Assembly: GCF_023276405.1 (NCBI RefSeq)
Contig: NZ_JALRMO010000001.1
Coordinates: 7,313,501-7,377,500 of the forward strand
Direction: 5' to 3'
From: Paenibacillus hamazuiensis
GTDB lineage: Bacteria > Bacillota > Bacilli > Paenibacillales > NBRC-103111
Length of the DNA stretch: 64,000 nt
The notes under the pieces: model-generated
Seen by the model: the letters and a program-made list of their open reading frames with translations, nothing else
What the model was told of the DNA's origin: nothing
Databases searched by the model: none
Position numbers and translations under genes: made by a program
Shown: one piece after another, positions 7,432-17,346 of the stretch
Layout of the letters: each line of letters opens with the position of its first letter
How positions within the stretch are numbered: the first letter of the stretch is position 1

Positions 7432-8712
7432 CTACATTTGCCCCTCAATTTCGAGCGCAGCTTCCGCCGCGTTTTTCCCCGCCGTATACCCGGTCGTAAA
7501 CGCGGCGGTAATGTTGTATCCGCCCGTATAGCCGTGCACGTCGAGAATTTCCCCGCAAAAGAACAGCCCGCCGGTCAGTTTCGACTGCATCGTCTTCGGA
7601 TCGATTTCTTTCAAATTGACGCCGCCGCCGGTCACAAACGCTTCTTCAATCGACAGCGTCCCGTTCGCCTCGATAGGGAACTCCTTCAGCAGCTTGACCA
7701 TCTCAAGCCACGGCTGCTTCGGAATGTTGGCGAAGGTAATGTCATCGCGCAAACCGGCCTTTTGCAGCAAAAGCGGCAGCAGCCGGTCGGGTACATAGCT
7801 CTTCAGCACGTTGCGGATATGCTTCTTCGGCTCGCTTTCGGCAAGCTTCAACGTTTCCTTGAAGATCTCGTCCGCGCCTTTGCCGGGGAAGAGATCGACC
7901 GTCATGCGGACCCGTTTCACATCGAATTTTTTCATCGTCTTGACGACGAATTGGCTGCAGCGCAGCACCGCCGGGCCGGAGATGCCGAAATGCGTAAACA
8001 GCATGTCTCCCTCGTGGGTGATCACCCGCTTGCCTTTCGGGTCCCACACCGACAGCTCGATATCGCGCAGGCTGAGTCCTTGCAGCTCCTTGCTGCGGAT
8101 GAACGGCTCGTTCGAGGTAACCGGCACCTCCGTCGGATACAGCTCGGTGATCGTATGCCCGGCCGCTTCCGCCCAGGCGTAGCCGTCGCCGGTCGAGCCG
8201 GTATGCGGCACGCTTTTGCCTCCGCTCGCGACGATGACGCAGCGGCTGTGCACCCGCTCGCCTCCGGCCAGCTCGACGCCCGCGGTGCGGCCGCTGCCAA
8301 ACAGCACGCGCCGGACCGGACTGTTCACGCGGATCGCGACGCCTTGGGCGCGAACGCGTCCGACGAGCGCGTCGACGACCGTTTTCGCCTTGTCGCTGAC
8401 CGGGAACATCCGGCCGCGGTCTTCCTCCTTCAAGGGTATGCCCATTCCCTCGAAGAAGTCGATGATGTCGCGGTTGCTGAACGCAGCAAGCGCGCTGTAC
8501 AGAAACCGGCCGTTGCCGGGGATGTGCCTGACGAGCTCGTCCAGCTCCTTGGCGTTTGTCACGTTGCACCGGCCTCCGCCGGAAATGCCGAGCTTGCGGC
8601 CGAGCTTGTCGCCCTTGTCGACGAGCAGCACCTTGGCGCCGTGGGCGCTTGCGGCAATACACGCCATCAGGCCGGACGGCCCGCCGCCGATTACAATCAC
8701 ATCGTATTGCAA
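7432..8712 (-). CDS. HI0933/YtfP (BaiN/RdsA-type) FAD-dependent oxidoreductase
   Basis: The 426-aa flavoprotein starts with the dinucleotide-binding motif [15 protein letters not shown] and continues with [17 protein letters not shown], the family signature. Near the C-terminus are [17 protein letters not shown] and [18 protein letters not shown], also family hallmarks and part of the FAD site. Members are poorly characterised NAD(P)H-dependent flavin oxidoreductases; BaiN reduces bile-acid intermediates in clostridia, while the Bacillus homologue YtfP has no assigned substrate. The start is the TTG at 8712, eight bases after AAAAGGAG; the upstream ATG at 8748 lacks such a site. It heads a two-gene leftward operon. 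Confidence 0.88.
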   Translation of the reverse strand: MQYDVIVIGGGPSGLMACIAASAHGAKVLLVDKGDKLGRKLGISGGGRCNVTNAKELDELVRHIPGNGRFLYSALAAFSNRDIIDFFEGMGIPLKEEDRGRMFPVSDKAKTVVDALVGRVRAQGVAIRVNSPVRRVLFGSGRTAGVELAGGERVHSRCVIVASGGKSVPHTGSTGDGYAWAEAAGHTITELYPTEVPVTSNEPFIRSKELQGLSLRDIELSVWDPKGKRVITHEGDMLFTHFGISGPAVLRCSQFVVKTMKKFDVKRVRMTVDLFPGKGADEIFKETLKLAESEPKKHIRNVLKSYVPDRLLPLLLQKAGLRDDITFANIPKQPWLEMVKLLKEFPIEANGTLSIEEAFVTGGGVNLKEIDPKTMQSKLTGGLFFCGEILDVHGYTGGYNITAAFTTGYTAGKNAAEAALEIEGQM

Positions 8713-8770
8713 GAGAGCAACTCCTTTTCTTATGCGAAAACTGCACATACTGTTATTGCCATTGTATCCG

Positions 8771-8888
8771 GTTTTTCCGCTTTATAACAACATTCGATAA
8801 TTGACCGGAGTTAATATTTTGTTAATGGTTCATTTAGATAGATTCAATATCCTTCCTTTATGCTGGAAGGTAAGGAGGCGTTTCCCAA
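8771..8888 (+). promoter_or_regulatory. RND-exporter promoter with 11-bp-spaced TTAAT boxes (copy 1 of a duplicated promoter)
   Basis: This segment is about 85% identical by eye to 12170-12287. TTAAT boxes begin at 8811 and 8822, 11 bp apart, the spacing used by OmpR/PhoB-type regulators. A TATGCT -10 lies at 8859-8864 and there is no good -35, as expected of an activated promoter. The linked OmpR-type regulator at 16606 is the obvious candidate activator. Confidence 0.65.
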
Positions 8889-9040
8889 CAAATCGGACCG
8901 TGCGGACACATTCCGGACGGTTTTTGTGCGCTGCACCCGGGAGGTTGAAATATTTTTACATTAATTTACACGGAAAGTGAAGTAAAATTGGCCACAACTT
9001 CGTCTAAATACAAAATAATATTAAATATAGGAGTAGAGAG

Positions 9041-12000
9041 ATGAATGCATTAACGCGATTTTCCATGAAAAACATAGCGGCCGTACTGATCATCATCCTG
9101 CTGTTGTTCGGCGGGGGAGCTTATGCGGCGACGCTGCTGAAGGCGGAATTGTTTCCCGAAATATCGATTCCGTATGTCTTTATACAAACCCAATATCAAG
9201 CCCCTCCCAAAGATATTTTGGAGCAAATCACGAAGCCGCTCGAGAAGGCGGTCGCAGGGCTGAACGGGATTAAAAATTTGCAATCGGTGTCCAGCGACAA
9301 TTTCTCGCAGATTACGATTACGCTGGAGCACGGACAGGATACGGATAAAGCGAAAAACGACGTCGAAGCGCTGATCGCGGGCGTGAACCTGCCCCAGTCG
9401 GCGGAGCGTCCCAAAGTGATGACGTTCGGCATGGCTGCCATTCCGGAGTATACGCTGGCGGTGTTCGGCAAAGACAACATGAATCAGCAGCAGCTGGATA
9501 AGCTGTATAAAGATGTGTTTCAGCCCGGTTTTACCACGATTAAAGGGCTGGATCACGTCGAGTCCATCGGCAATGATGAAGCGATATTGACGATCAAGCT
9601 GGACGGCAACGCGATGATCAGCTACGGGCTGATGCCCGCCGATGTGACCCGGGCCATCCAGACGGCTCTTCGCACAAGTCCCGTCGGAGCTATGAACGAG
9701 GACGGAATCGACCAAATGGTTCGCGTAAAAAGCGACATTAACAGCATTTACGCTCTGGAAAACGTCAAGATCAATACGGCGGCCGGAGACGTGCTGCTGC
9801 TTAAGCAAATCGCCAAAATCCAGGCGATCAACGAATCCAAGCTCATCTCCCGTTTGAACGGACAACCGTCCATCGGGGTCATTTTGTACAAAACGAGCGG
9901 AACGAACTCGGTCGAATTTGCGGGTAAAGCGGACGCGATGATCGCCGGCTGGCAAAAGCAATATCCGAACGTCGAATTCATGTCGATCGAGAAAAACTCC
10001 GAGGTCGTTCAGGAGTCGATCAACGGGATGGTCAAGGAAGGGGCGCTTGGGGCGCTGCTCGCCTCGATTATGATTCTCGTGTTTCTCAGAAACTTCCGAA
10101 TGACGCTGATTGTCCTTGTGTCGATTCCGTTGTCCATCCTGATCACACTGATGATCATGGCGCCGCTGAACATTACGCTCAACATCATGACTCTCGGCGG
10201 AATGGCCATCGCCGTCGGCCGCGTCGTGGACGACAGTATCGTCGTTATCGAAAATATATACAGCGAGCTGGTCAAGACGCATGAGCGGGGCGACTCGGTC
10301 ATTATTAAGGCTACGGTTCAGGTCGCTTCCGCCATTACGTCCTCGACGCTGACTACGGTAGGGGTGTTCGCTCCGATCGCCTTCGTCGGAGGACAGCTCG
10401 GGGATATGTTCCGTCCGTTCGCGATCACGCTTTCGGCGGCTTTGCTGTCGTCCTTGATCGTCGCCGTTACGGTGATTCCGATGCTGGCCAAGCTGCTTGT
10501 GCTTCGCTCGAAAAACATCAAGCATCACGATGAGCATCACGTCGGGAAGGTAGAGGCGGGCTATTTAAAGGCGCTGCTGTGGTCGCTGAACAACCGCAAG
10601 AAAAGCATGGCATTGGCGTTTTTGGCGCTGGTTGTGTCGATTGCCGGCACGGTGCCGTTTCTTGCCTTCGAATTTATGCCGAGCAGCGATTCCGATAAGC
10701 AAATGAGCTTCAGAGTCGTTTTGCCAAGGGAAACCTCACTGGATACGACCGACCGGATCGTCAAAAACATCGAGGCGATGATGCGGGAGACGAAGAACGG
10801 CGCCGGCAAGCCGGCGTTCGAATATGTGCAGTCGCTCATCGGAGAGGGCAGAAACGAAGGGGTCAGTTATCGCTTCTCGCTTAATGCGGCGGCTACCGAC
10901 GGGACAAATGCGAGAGCGCTCGTCGACGATATGAAAGCCAAAATCGCCGCAATGATTCCGAAAGAGAGTGAAGTTCGCGGCGGCATCACCAGCCTTGGCG
11001 GAGGAGGCGGAGGAAGCGGCGTCGACTTCTCCTACATGCTGCGGGGCGACGATGTGGATGCGCTCATTCAAGCGGCCAAAGAAGTAAAAGCGAAAATGAA
11101 AGAAATTCCCGGTTTTTTAGATGTGGAAGACAGCTTAAGCGTGACGAACAAGGAAGTGGAAGTTGCCGTCGATCAGAACAAAGCGCGCATGTACGGACTC
11201 TCCTCCGGACAAATCATCGAAGCGATGTATGCATGGCTGGGCGAGCAGAAAATCGGCGATTTGAAGTTCGACAACGTCACCTATAACACGAAAGTCATGA
11301 TGGACAACAGCTTCAAAAACTCGGTGGAAAAACTCGGAAACTTTCTGATTACGACTCCGACGGGACAAACGGTCAAGCTCAGCGATATTACGAAAATCCG
11401 CAAAGTCGAAGGACCGGCCTCGATTCCTCGCGACAATCAGGAGCAATACGTCAGCATTACCGCCAAAATCGATTCCAAGGATAAAGGCGGCGTCAGCGCC
11501 CAAGCGTCCCAAATATTGAGACAGATCGAACTGCCTCCGGGCGTTCATACGGAACTAAAGGGTGCTGCGGCAGATATCGACAATGAGTTCAAAAACATGT
11601 ATTTTGCCATGGCGGCCTCCATCTTCATTGTATATCTGATCATGGTCCTTGCGTTCGGCAACGCAAGTGCGCCGTTCGCCATCCTGTTCTCGCTGCCGCT
11701 TGCGGCGATAGGCGGGCTGCTCGGCTTGCTCGTCACCGGCGAATCGCTGAACCTGACGTCCCTGATCGGCTTCCTCATGCTGATCGGTGTCGTCGTGACT
11801 AACGCGATCGTACTTATCGACCGCGTGCAGCAGCTGCGCGAAGCGGGCAGCTCCGTACGCGAGGCGCTGATGGAAGCGGGACAGACGCGGCTTCGCCCGA
11901 TCATTATGACGGCGGGGGCGACGGTATTCGCTCTTATGCCTTTGGCGCTCGGACTTTCCAAAGGAACGATCATTTCCAAAGGGCTGGCGGTCGTCGTGAT

Positions 12001-12139
12001 CGGCGGATTGACGACATCGACGATTCTTACGCTGCTGATCGTGCCGATCGTTTATGAAATGATCGAAAATACGAAGGCCGGCGCGGGACGCCTGTTCCAT
12101 CGCAAAAAAGCGAAGGAAGCACCGTCGGCGGCGTCTTGA
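9041..12139 (+). CDS. RND (AcrB/SwrC-like) efflux transporter
   Basis: This 1032-aa resistance-nodulation-division pump has 12 membrane segments in two repeats. Two large extracytoplasmic loops follow segments 1 and 7. The proton-relay aspartate pair is intact in segment 4 (GRVVDDSIVVIENI), and the late repeat has GVVVTNAIVLIDRVQQLREAG and QTRLRPIIMTAGATV. A glycine-rich loop (SLGGGGGGSG, about residue 650) is unusual. The start is an ATG with tataggag. No membrane-fusion or outer-membrane partner is near, as usual in Firmicutes, where SwrC exports lipopeptides such as surfactin. Its promoter is nearly a copy of that of the next gene, so both should respond to the same signal. The C-terminus is basic (HRKKAKEAP). 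Confidence 0.9.
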   Translation: MNALTRFSMKNIAAVLIIILLLFGGGAYAATLLKAELFPEISIPYVFIQTQYQAPPKDILEQITKPLEKAVAGLNGIKNLQSVSSDNFSQITITLEHGQDTDKAKNDVEALIAGVNLPQSAERPKVMTFGMAAIPEYTLAVFGKDNMNQQQLDKLYKDVFQPGFTTIKGLDHVESIGNDEAILTIKLDGNAMISYGLMPADVTRAIQTALRTSPVGAMNEDGIDQMVRVKSDINSIYALENVKINTAAGDVLLLKQIAKIQAINESKLISRLNGQPSIGVILYKTSGTNSVEFAGKADAMIAGWQKQYPNVEFMSIEKNSEVVQESINGMVKEGALGALLASIMILVFLRNFRMTLIVLVSIPLSILITLMIMAPLNITLNIMTLGGMAIAVGRVVDDSIVVIENIYSELVKTHERGDSVIIKATVQVASAITSSTLTTVGVFAPIAFVGGQLGDMFRPFAITLSAALLSSLIVAVTVIPMLAKLLVLRSKNIKHHDEHHVGKVEAGYLKALLWSLNNRKKSMALAFLALVVSIAGTVPFLAFEFMPSSDSDKQMSFRVVLPRETSLDTTDRIVKNIEAMMRETKNGAGKPAFEYVQSLIGEGRNEGVSYRFSLNAAATDGTNARALVDDMKAKIAAMIPKESEVRGGITSLGGGGGGSGVDFSYMLRGDDVDALIQAAKEVKAKMKEIPGFLDVEDSLSVTNKEVEVAVDQNKARMYGLSSGQIIEAMYAWLGEQKIGDLKFDNVTYNTKVMMDNSFKNSVEKLGNFLITTPTGQTVKLSDITKIRKVEGPASIPRDNQEQYVSITAKIDSKDKGGVSAQASQILRQIELPPGVHTELKGAAADIDNEFKNMYFAMAASIFIVYLIMVLAFGNASAPFAILFSLPLAAIGGLLGLLVTGESLNLTSLIGFLMLIGVVVTNAIVLIDRVQQLREAGSSVREALMEAGQTRLRPIIMTAGATVFALMPLALGLSKGTIISKGLAVVVIGGLTTSTILTLLIVPIVYEMIENTKAGAGRLFHRKKAKEAPSAAS

Positions 12140-12169
12140 TCGGTATTGAAAACTTTGCCGCTGCATCCT

Positions 12170-12287
12170 GTTTTTCCGCTTCTTAACAGCATTCGATATC
12201 TTGACCGGAGTTAATATATTGTTAATAGTTAATTTAGAGAGATTCAATACCCCTCCTTTATACTGAAAAGTAAGGAGACGTTTCCCC
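12170..12287 (+). promoter_or_regulatory. Promoter of exported-protein gene (copy 2 of the duplicated promoter)
   Basis: TTAAT boxes begin at 12211 and 12222 (11 bp apart) with a third overlapping TTAAT at 12229. TATACT at 12259-12264 is a good -10. It aligns with 8771-8888 at a constant offset of 3399 bp through the aaggag-gtttccc region. Confidence 0.65.
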
Positions 12288-12311
12288 AAATAAATATAAA
12301 GGAGAGCCATA

Positions 12312-13583
12312 ATGAAACTGAGCAAAAAAACCGTTACCGCACTTACATTTACGATCGGCGCTTGCGTGTTTATTTCTACCGCGTTTGCCGATATGGCGCT
12401 GGGCACCGGTTACGACCGGTTGAAAAGTTCCGTCAAAACGACGGCCGCGCAGATGGAGAAAGGGCTTGACAGCTATACGATGGAGGCGCTGTTCACGCTG
12501 AAGGACAACAACAAGACGCTGCTTCAGGGCTCCACGTACAGCAAGGTCGATACAGTGGCGAAAGCTAGGGAAAACTCGACCTCTACGCAATATACCAACG
12601 GCGAGACTTCCACCGATTACTCGTATTCCGACCCGAAGATGTCGGTCTGGAAAGTCCAGTTGGAAGACAAATATTATGTGACGGAATATCCGGACGGCAA
12701 GGGAAGAGAAAGTGGAATGGATTTCCGAAATCCTTTCAACGAGAAGGGAGCGCCGGAGGTCGAGAAGATCGTGGACGCGTTTGTCGGCGGCTTGAAGGAC
12801 TATGTACAGGTTGAAGAGAAGCAGGACGGAGGTAAAATGTACTCGGGAAGCCTATCCGAGGCGCAGGTGCCTGCCGTCGTGAACGCCGTCTCCTCCTTTG
12901 TCGTCAAGAAGATGATCAGCGAACAAAGCCGTTCGGATAAAAATGTGGATATGCCTGAAATCGACAGCGATATTTTCGTCAAAAAAATGACGGGTTCCGC
13001 CGTTGAAAACAAAAACGGACTGCTGGAAAACATGACGGGCGATATCGTCCTGTCCGGCAAGGACAAGAAAGGCAACCAGCACGACCTGACGTTGAACGTA
13101 GTTCTCAAGCTTTCCGACGTCGGCAAAACCAAAATCGTCCTGCCTGATCTGACCGGCGCCAATGTGGAGAAGGTCAGCAATACCGGCGGCTTCTCCAGCA
13201 AGTTCGTCGGCAAATACAAAAATGACATCGTCGCTGAGAAAGACGGCAAATTCGTGAAGATCGGCGAAAGAACCCTTGAAATTACTAACGTAACGCAGGA
13301 TAAAGTGACGGGCAAATATTCCGAAACCGTAAAACCGGGATTCCAGGCGCAGCATCCGGATACTTACAACTTTACATTCGAATACAACCCGAACGGCTCG
13401 CAGTCTATACCCACGTTCACGTATACGAACGCCAAAGGCGAGCAGGAGCAAGGACAGATTCATCCGAGCGGTTCCGGCAAGGTGTTCCTGGAATTAGGCA
13501 TTCAAGTTATCGACAACAGTACGTACCACTCGAATGGCGACCGGAATTTCGACGGAGAGCTTTACCGGGTATTTGAAGAATAA
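12312..13583 (+). CDS. Exported protein of unknown function
   Basis: The 423-aa product has a clean signal peptide (MKLSKKTVTALTFTIGACVF, cut near AFA-DMA). The mature part alternates short strands and helices and is rich in Lys, Asp and Ser. It includes a central helix with KIVDAFVGGLKDY and a stretch reading TLNVVLKLSDVGKTKIVLPD, a pattern seen in lipoprotein-sensor or LolA-type folds, though no named domain is recognised. There is no lipobox, so it is secreted or wall-associated. Its own promoter duplicates that of the RND pump, and a terminator separates it from the ABC genes downstream. It may be the sensed or binding component of this envelope cluster. Confidence 0.7.
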   Translation: MKLSKKTVTALTFTIGACVFISTAFADMALGTGYDRLKSSVKTTAAQMEKGLDSYTMEALFTLKDNNKTLLQGSTYSKVDTVAKARENSTSTQYTNGETSTDYSYSDPKMSVWKVQLEDKYYVTEYPDGKGRESGMDFRNPFNEKGAPEVEKIVDAFVGGLKDYVQVEEKQDGGKMYSGSLSEAQVPAVVNAVSSFVVKKMISEQSRSDKNVDMPEIDSDIFVKKMTGSAVENKNGLLENMTGDIVLSGKDKKGNQHDLTLNVVLKLSDVGKTKIVLPDLTGANVEKVSNTGGFSSKFVGKYKNDIVAEKDGKFVKIGERTLEITNVTQDKVTGKYSETVKPGFQAQHPDTYNFTFEYNPNGSQSIPTFTYTNAKGEQEQGQIHPSGSGKVFLELGIQVIDNSTYHSNGDRNFDGELYRVFEE

Positions 13584-13600
13584 GGCCATGCCAAACAAGA

Positions 13601-13651
13601 GGCTGCCCTCAAGCGAACGATCGCTTGGGGGACAGCCATGTCATATTTTTT
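13601..13651 (+). terminator. Strong terminator/attenuator between exported protein and ABC genes
   Basis: The arms 13601-13616 and 13621-13637 form a 16-bp stem with loop ACGA, followed by a T-rich tract (13646-13651). Leakage through it would feed the ABC and two-component genes. Confidence 0.75.
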
Positions 13652-13665
13652 GGGGGATGTGCACT

Positions 13666-14394
13666 TTGACGACGAAAGCGATCGAAATTACGAATTTAAC
13701 GAAGATGTACGACAACGGCCGGGGGATCAGCAATCTGAACCTGCAGGTGGATGAGGGGGATATATACGCCTTTTTGGGGCCGAACGGCGCGGGAAAGACG
13801 ACGGCAATGAAAGTGATGGCCGGGCTGATGAAGCCGGACCGGGGCGATGTGAAAATTTTCGGCGCGAGCGTTCAGGACGATTACGTGAATGCGATGAAAC
13901 ACGTCGGCTGCATCATAGAGACTGCCGAATCGTATCCCTATTTGACGGCGAACGAAAACCTGAAGTTGTTCGCGCGTTTTTACCCGGACGTGGATCAAAC
14001 GAGGATCGACGAATGCCTCGAAATTACCGGCATGCTGAAATACAAACATGAGAAATCCAGAAGATTTTCCCTCGGCATGAAGCAAAGGCTGGGGATCGCC
14101 GCGGCGATTTTGTCGAGGCCGAAGCTGCTTATTTTGGACGAGCCTTTAAACGGGCTCGATGTCGAGGGCATGCTGGAAATGCGCAAGCTGATCAAACGGC
14201 TGTCCCAGGAAGAAGGCACGACTTTCTTTATTTCCAGCCATTTGATTCACGATGTGGAGCTGACTTGCACCCGGGTGGCTGTCGTATACGGAGGAAAGCT
14301 GGTCAGCGTGGACTACACCCAGGACATTCTTTCCAACTATTCGTCATTGGAAAATTATTTTGTAAGCGAGGTGGACCGGAATGCCAGGGTTTAA
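13666..14394 (+). CDS. ABC transporter ATP-binding protein (ABC-2 export type)
   Basis: The 242-aa ATPase has Walker A GPNGAGKTTAMK, signature RFSLGMKQRLG, Walker B KLLILDEPLNGLD and the switch histidine in FFISSHLIHDVE. I choose TTG at 13666, nine bases after GGGGG; an ATG at 13657 is too close to that site, and the longer frame to 13534 overlaps the preceding gene and terminator. The stop overlaps the permease start by 14 bp. This layout (ATPase, permease, sensor kinase, regulator) is that of bacitracin/lantibiotic detoxification or envelope-stress modules in Firmicutes. Confidence 0.9.
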   Translation: MTTKAIEITNLTKMYDNGRGISNLNLQVDEGDIYAFLGPNGAGKTTAMKVMAGLMKPDRGDVKIFGASVQDDYVNAMKHVGCIIETAESYPYLTANENLKLFARFYPDVDQTRIDECLEITGMLKYKHEKSRRFSLGMKQRLGIAAAILSRPKLLILDEPLNGLDVEGMLEMRKLIKRLSQEEGTTFFISSHLIHDVELTCTRVAVVYGGKLVSVDYTQDILSNYSSLENYFVSEVDRNARV

Positions 14395-15133
14395 GGCCGC
14401 GTTTATGAACGAAACCGTCAAGCTGGTGAAAAAGAAAAAAATAATCGTGGCCGCCGTTTTGTCCATTTTGGCCGTGCTCATCGGACAAGTTGCCGTTACG
14501 GCGATTAAACACGGCTTTGGTTTAAGGGTGGTCGGCAGCACGGAGTTTCCTCTGGTCGTATTATCCGTATTCAGTTATACGATTTTGCCTCTGTTTGCCG
14601 TCTTTGTCGCGATCGATATGTTTAACGGCGAATTTTCGTCGAATACGATGAAAATCACGCTGGCCCGGCCCGTATCCAGGCTCGGTGTCTTTAGCGCCAA
14701 AGTATTGAACATAGCGCTGTTTATCGCCATGAATTTGTTCCTGGTAATGGTGCTGTCGATGTTGGCCGGACTTATATTTAATCCGTCATCCGTAAACGCG
14801 ATGGGCGTCGTCAGAGTCATTTTATCGTATGCGGCCACTTTTTTGCCCGTGTTTGTTTTCTCGCTTCTCGTAGTATTGCTGTCGAATATACTTCGCGGCG
14901 GACTGGCTGTATTTTTCTTGTCGATTATCGTTTTTGCCGGATTTAACGTGCTTGGGGTCGTGTATTCGAATGTGTCGAGCTTTTTGATCACATCGATGTT
15001 CGATTGGTATACGCTGTGGATTTCCGAAACGATCAACGGATTCAAAATTTTCCGCCAGCTTTTAATCATGGTAGGCTGTGGTATGATGTTATTTACAGCG
15101 GGTTATTATTTATTCGACCGCAAGGAGATATAG
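14381..15133 (+). CDS. ABC-2 type permease
   Basis: The 250-aa protein has about six membrane segments and the short basic N-terminal region typical of ABC-2 permeases (MNETVKLVKKKKIIVAA). The sequence DMFNGEFSSNTMKITLARPVSR matches the family pattern linking segments 2 and 3. It overlaps the ATPase gene and is followed by the kinase gene 21 bp later. It should form a dimer with two ATPases; cargo is unknown, with antimicrobial peptides or lipids the usual guesses for this genomic arrangement. Confidence 0.85.
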   Translation: MPGFKAAFMNETVKLVKKKKIIVAAVLSILAVLIGQVAVTAIKHGFGLRVVGSTEFPLVVLSVFSYTILPLFAVFVAIDMFNGEFSSNTMKITLARPVSRLGVFSAKVLNIALFIAMNLFLVMVLSMLAGLIFNPSSVNAMGVVRVILSYAATFLPVFVFSLLVVLLSNILRGGLAVFFLSIIVFAGFNVLGVVYSNVSSFLITSMFDWYTLWISETINGFKIFRQLLIMVGCGMMLFTAGYYLFDRKEI

Positions 15134-15154
15134 AAAGGTAACGGAATATTCCGC

Positions 15155-16588
15155 ATGCAATTAACCAAACGTTTTTTCGTATTCAATGCGCTGGCGGTGC
15201 TCGGTTCCGTGGCAGGAACCGTGTTGGCCGTCATCATATTTGTCGCCGCTTATGCGAAGCTGTTCGGACCGCAGGCCGATTTGAACGATTTGAAGCGGGT
15301 GTTCGAGGTCCGTTCGGGAATCGCCGATATCAAGCGGGAGGCGGCCGGTCTCGAATTCGAGCGACTGCTCGAAAAACCGTATCAGCAGGAGCTGTCCGGC
15401 CGGGTGAAGGCGCTCGGCGCCAGCGTCGTGATTTTGAAAAACAGAGAGGTTGTCTACTCTACCAATAAATTTAACCGGATCGACCTGGAAAGAAGCCTGA
15501 TGTTGTCCGATAATACGCCGAATCTCGACACTTTGGAGCTGGACGGCAAAACCTACATGTTCGCCAGGGCGGATTACACCCTGCATTCGGGCGAAAAAGG
15601 CGTTATGCTGCTGCTGGCGCAGGTTAAGCTGAAATCGAATTTTTATCTCGTTCTCGGCGTATTTGCGGCCGGCTTTTTCATCGTATCCTTTCTGGCCGTC
15701 AATTATTGGGTATCTTACCGGTTTTCGCACGGAATCATCACCCCGGTTTCCAGGCTGAGGAAGGCTGCCGTGAGGATCAGCGAAGGCGACTTGAGCTTCG
15801 GAATTGCCGAGGAAGGCGAAGGGGAGGTCAAAGAGCTCTGCAGAACACTGGAGCTAATGAGGATCAAGCTGAAGGAGTCCATTTATTTGCAGCAAAAATA
15901 CGACGAAAACAGGAAGTTTCTCGTCTCGAGCATATCGCACGATTTGAAAACTCCGGTGACGTCGATTAAAGGATATATTGAGGGCATTATCGACGGGGTC
16001 GCCAAAACGCCGGAAAAAATGGAGGAATACCTGGAGACGGCACGGTCCAAGGCGGATCAGGTGAACGCGATGATCGACGATCTGCTTCTTTACTCGAAGC
16101 TGGACCTGAACCAGATTCCGTATCATTTCGAAAAAACCGATCTGCAGATGTACTTCGAGGATTGCGTGGCCGACCATTTCTACGAATACGAAAAGGCGAA
16201 TATAAAGCTGGTCCTCGTCAGCGAACTGAAGGAAAAAGTGACCGTTTTGATCGATAGAGAGAGGTTAAAGCGGGTTGTTCAAAATATTTTGGACAATGCC
16301 CAAAAGTACATGGACAGGCCCGACGGCCGGGTCGAGATCGTATTAAGGGAAACCCGGCCGTCCGCGATCATAGAAATCAGGGACAACGGAAAAGGGATAC
16401 CGGAGGACGATCTTCCTCATATTTTCGAGCGATTTTATCGTGCCGATCCGTCCCGTAAAAGCGCGGACGGCAGCGGCCTCGGGCTGGCCATCGCCAAACA
16501 GATCGTGGAGGGGCACGAAGGGCAGATTTGGGTCAGAAGCACGCTTGGCGAAGGAACCCGCATGATGATATCTTTGAAGAAGTATTAG
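15155..16588 (+). CDS. Sensor histidine kinase
   Basis: This 477-aa membrane kinase has a segment at about 8-33, an extracytoplasmic domain of about 130 residues, and a second segment at about 163-186. A HAMP linker follows ([19 protein letters not shown]). The phospho-acceptor region is [20 protein letters not shown], and the ATP-binding domain has [22 protein letters not shown] and [15 protein letters not shown]. The start ATG (15155) lacks a strong ribosome site and may be coupled to the permease. Its regulator follows 17 bp later. The duplicated promoters with 11-bp repeats upstream are plausible targets of the pair. Confidence 0.9.
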   Translation: MQLTKRFFVFNALAVLGSVAGTVLAVIIFVAAYAKLFGPQADLNDLKRVFEVRSGIADIKREAAGLEFERLLEKPYQQELSGRVKALGASVVILKNREVVYSTNKFNRIDLERSLMLSDNTPNLDTLELDGKTYMFARADYTLHSGEKGVMLLLAQVKLKSNFYLVLGVFAAGFFIVSFLAVNYWVSYRFSHGIITPVSRLRKAAVRISEGDLSFGIAEEGEGEVKELCRTLELMRIKLKESIYLQQKYDENRKFLVSSISHDLKTPVTSIKGYIEGIIDGVAKTPEKMEEYLETARSKADQVNAMIDDLLLYSKLDLNQIPYHFEKTDLQMYFEDCVADHFYEYEKANIKLVLVSELKEKVTVLIDRERLKRVVQNILDNAQKYMDRPDGRVEIVLRETRPSAIIEIRDNGKGIPEDDLPHIFERFYRADPSRKSADGSGLGLAIAKQIVEGHEGQIWVRSTLGEGTRMMISLKKY

Positions 16589-16605
16589 CATGTATGGAGG
16601 TTGCA

Positions 16606-17304
16606 ATGAAAAAGGTATTGATTGTCGAAGACGATGCGAGCATTGCCAATCTGCAGAAGGATTATTTGGAGCTGAGCGGCTTCTCGGTACAAATCGTAAA
16701 CAGCGGCACCGACGGGCTCGCCGCCCTCAAGATGACGGCGTTCGATCTGGTCATTTTGGACATTATGCTGCCCGGTGTGGATGGCTTCGAGGTGCTGAAA
16801 AAAATCCGCGAGAAGGAGGACATTCCAGTGCTTCTCGTCTCGGCCAGGTCGGAGGAAATTTATAAAATCAACGGTCTCGGCCTCGGAGCGGACGACTATA
16901 TTACGAAGCCGTTCAGCTCCGCCGAGCTGGTAGCCCGGGTGAACGCCCATCTGAACAAATTTGAGCGGATGAAGGAAAGGTTCGGCAAGCTGGAGGAGGG
17001 CAGCACGATCCGGGTCCGGGGGCTCGAGGTCCACAAGGATGCCCGAAGGGTGTTTGTAAACGGGAATGAAGTGATGATGGCTCAAAAGGAATTCGACCTG
17101 CTCTTGTTCCTTCTGCAAAATGCCAACCGGGTGTTCGGCAAGGAAGAGCTGTTCGAACGGATCTGGGGCATGGATGCGCTTGGCGATGCGTCTACGGTGA
17201 CGGTGCACGTGGCGCGGATCCGGGAGAAAATCGAGGAGAATCCGTCCAAACCTCAGTATATCGGCACGGTGTGGGGATCGGGTTACAGGTTTATCATGGG
17301 ATAA
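16606..17304 (+). CDS. OmpR-family response regulator
   Basis: The 232-aa regulator has a receiver domain (acidic pocket VEDD, phospho-acceptor Asp in LVILDIMLPG, Ser in LLVSARS, Lys in YITKPFSS) and a C-terminal winged helix (about 135-232) with MAQKEFDLLLFLLQ and STVTVHVARIREKIEE. The ATG at 16606 has ggagg in front; frames reaching back into the kinase are not used. It should bind pairs of direct repeats about 11 bp apart, which is the spacing of TTAAT boxes at 8811/8822 and 12211/12222. Confidence 0.92.
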   Translation: MKKVLIVEDDASIANLQKDYLELSGFSVQIVNSGTDGLAALKMTAFDLVILDIMLPGVDGFEVLKKIREKEDIPVLLVSARSEEIYKINGLGLGADDYITKPFSSAELVARVNAHLNKFERMKERFGKLEEGSTIRVRGLEVHKDARRVFVNGNEVMMAQKEFDLLLFLLQNANRVFGKEELFERIWGMDALGDASTVTVHVARIREKIEENPSKPQYIGTVWGSGYRFIMG

Positions 17305-17346
17305 TGGAGAAATAACGTTCATTCGGGTTATGGCAAAGGGGCTCAT

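Noticed and set aside
9050..10540. 496-codon open frame antisense to the RND transporter
   Set aside because: No ribosome site and composition typical of an antisense frame; the RND protein is intact on the other strand.
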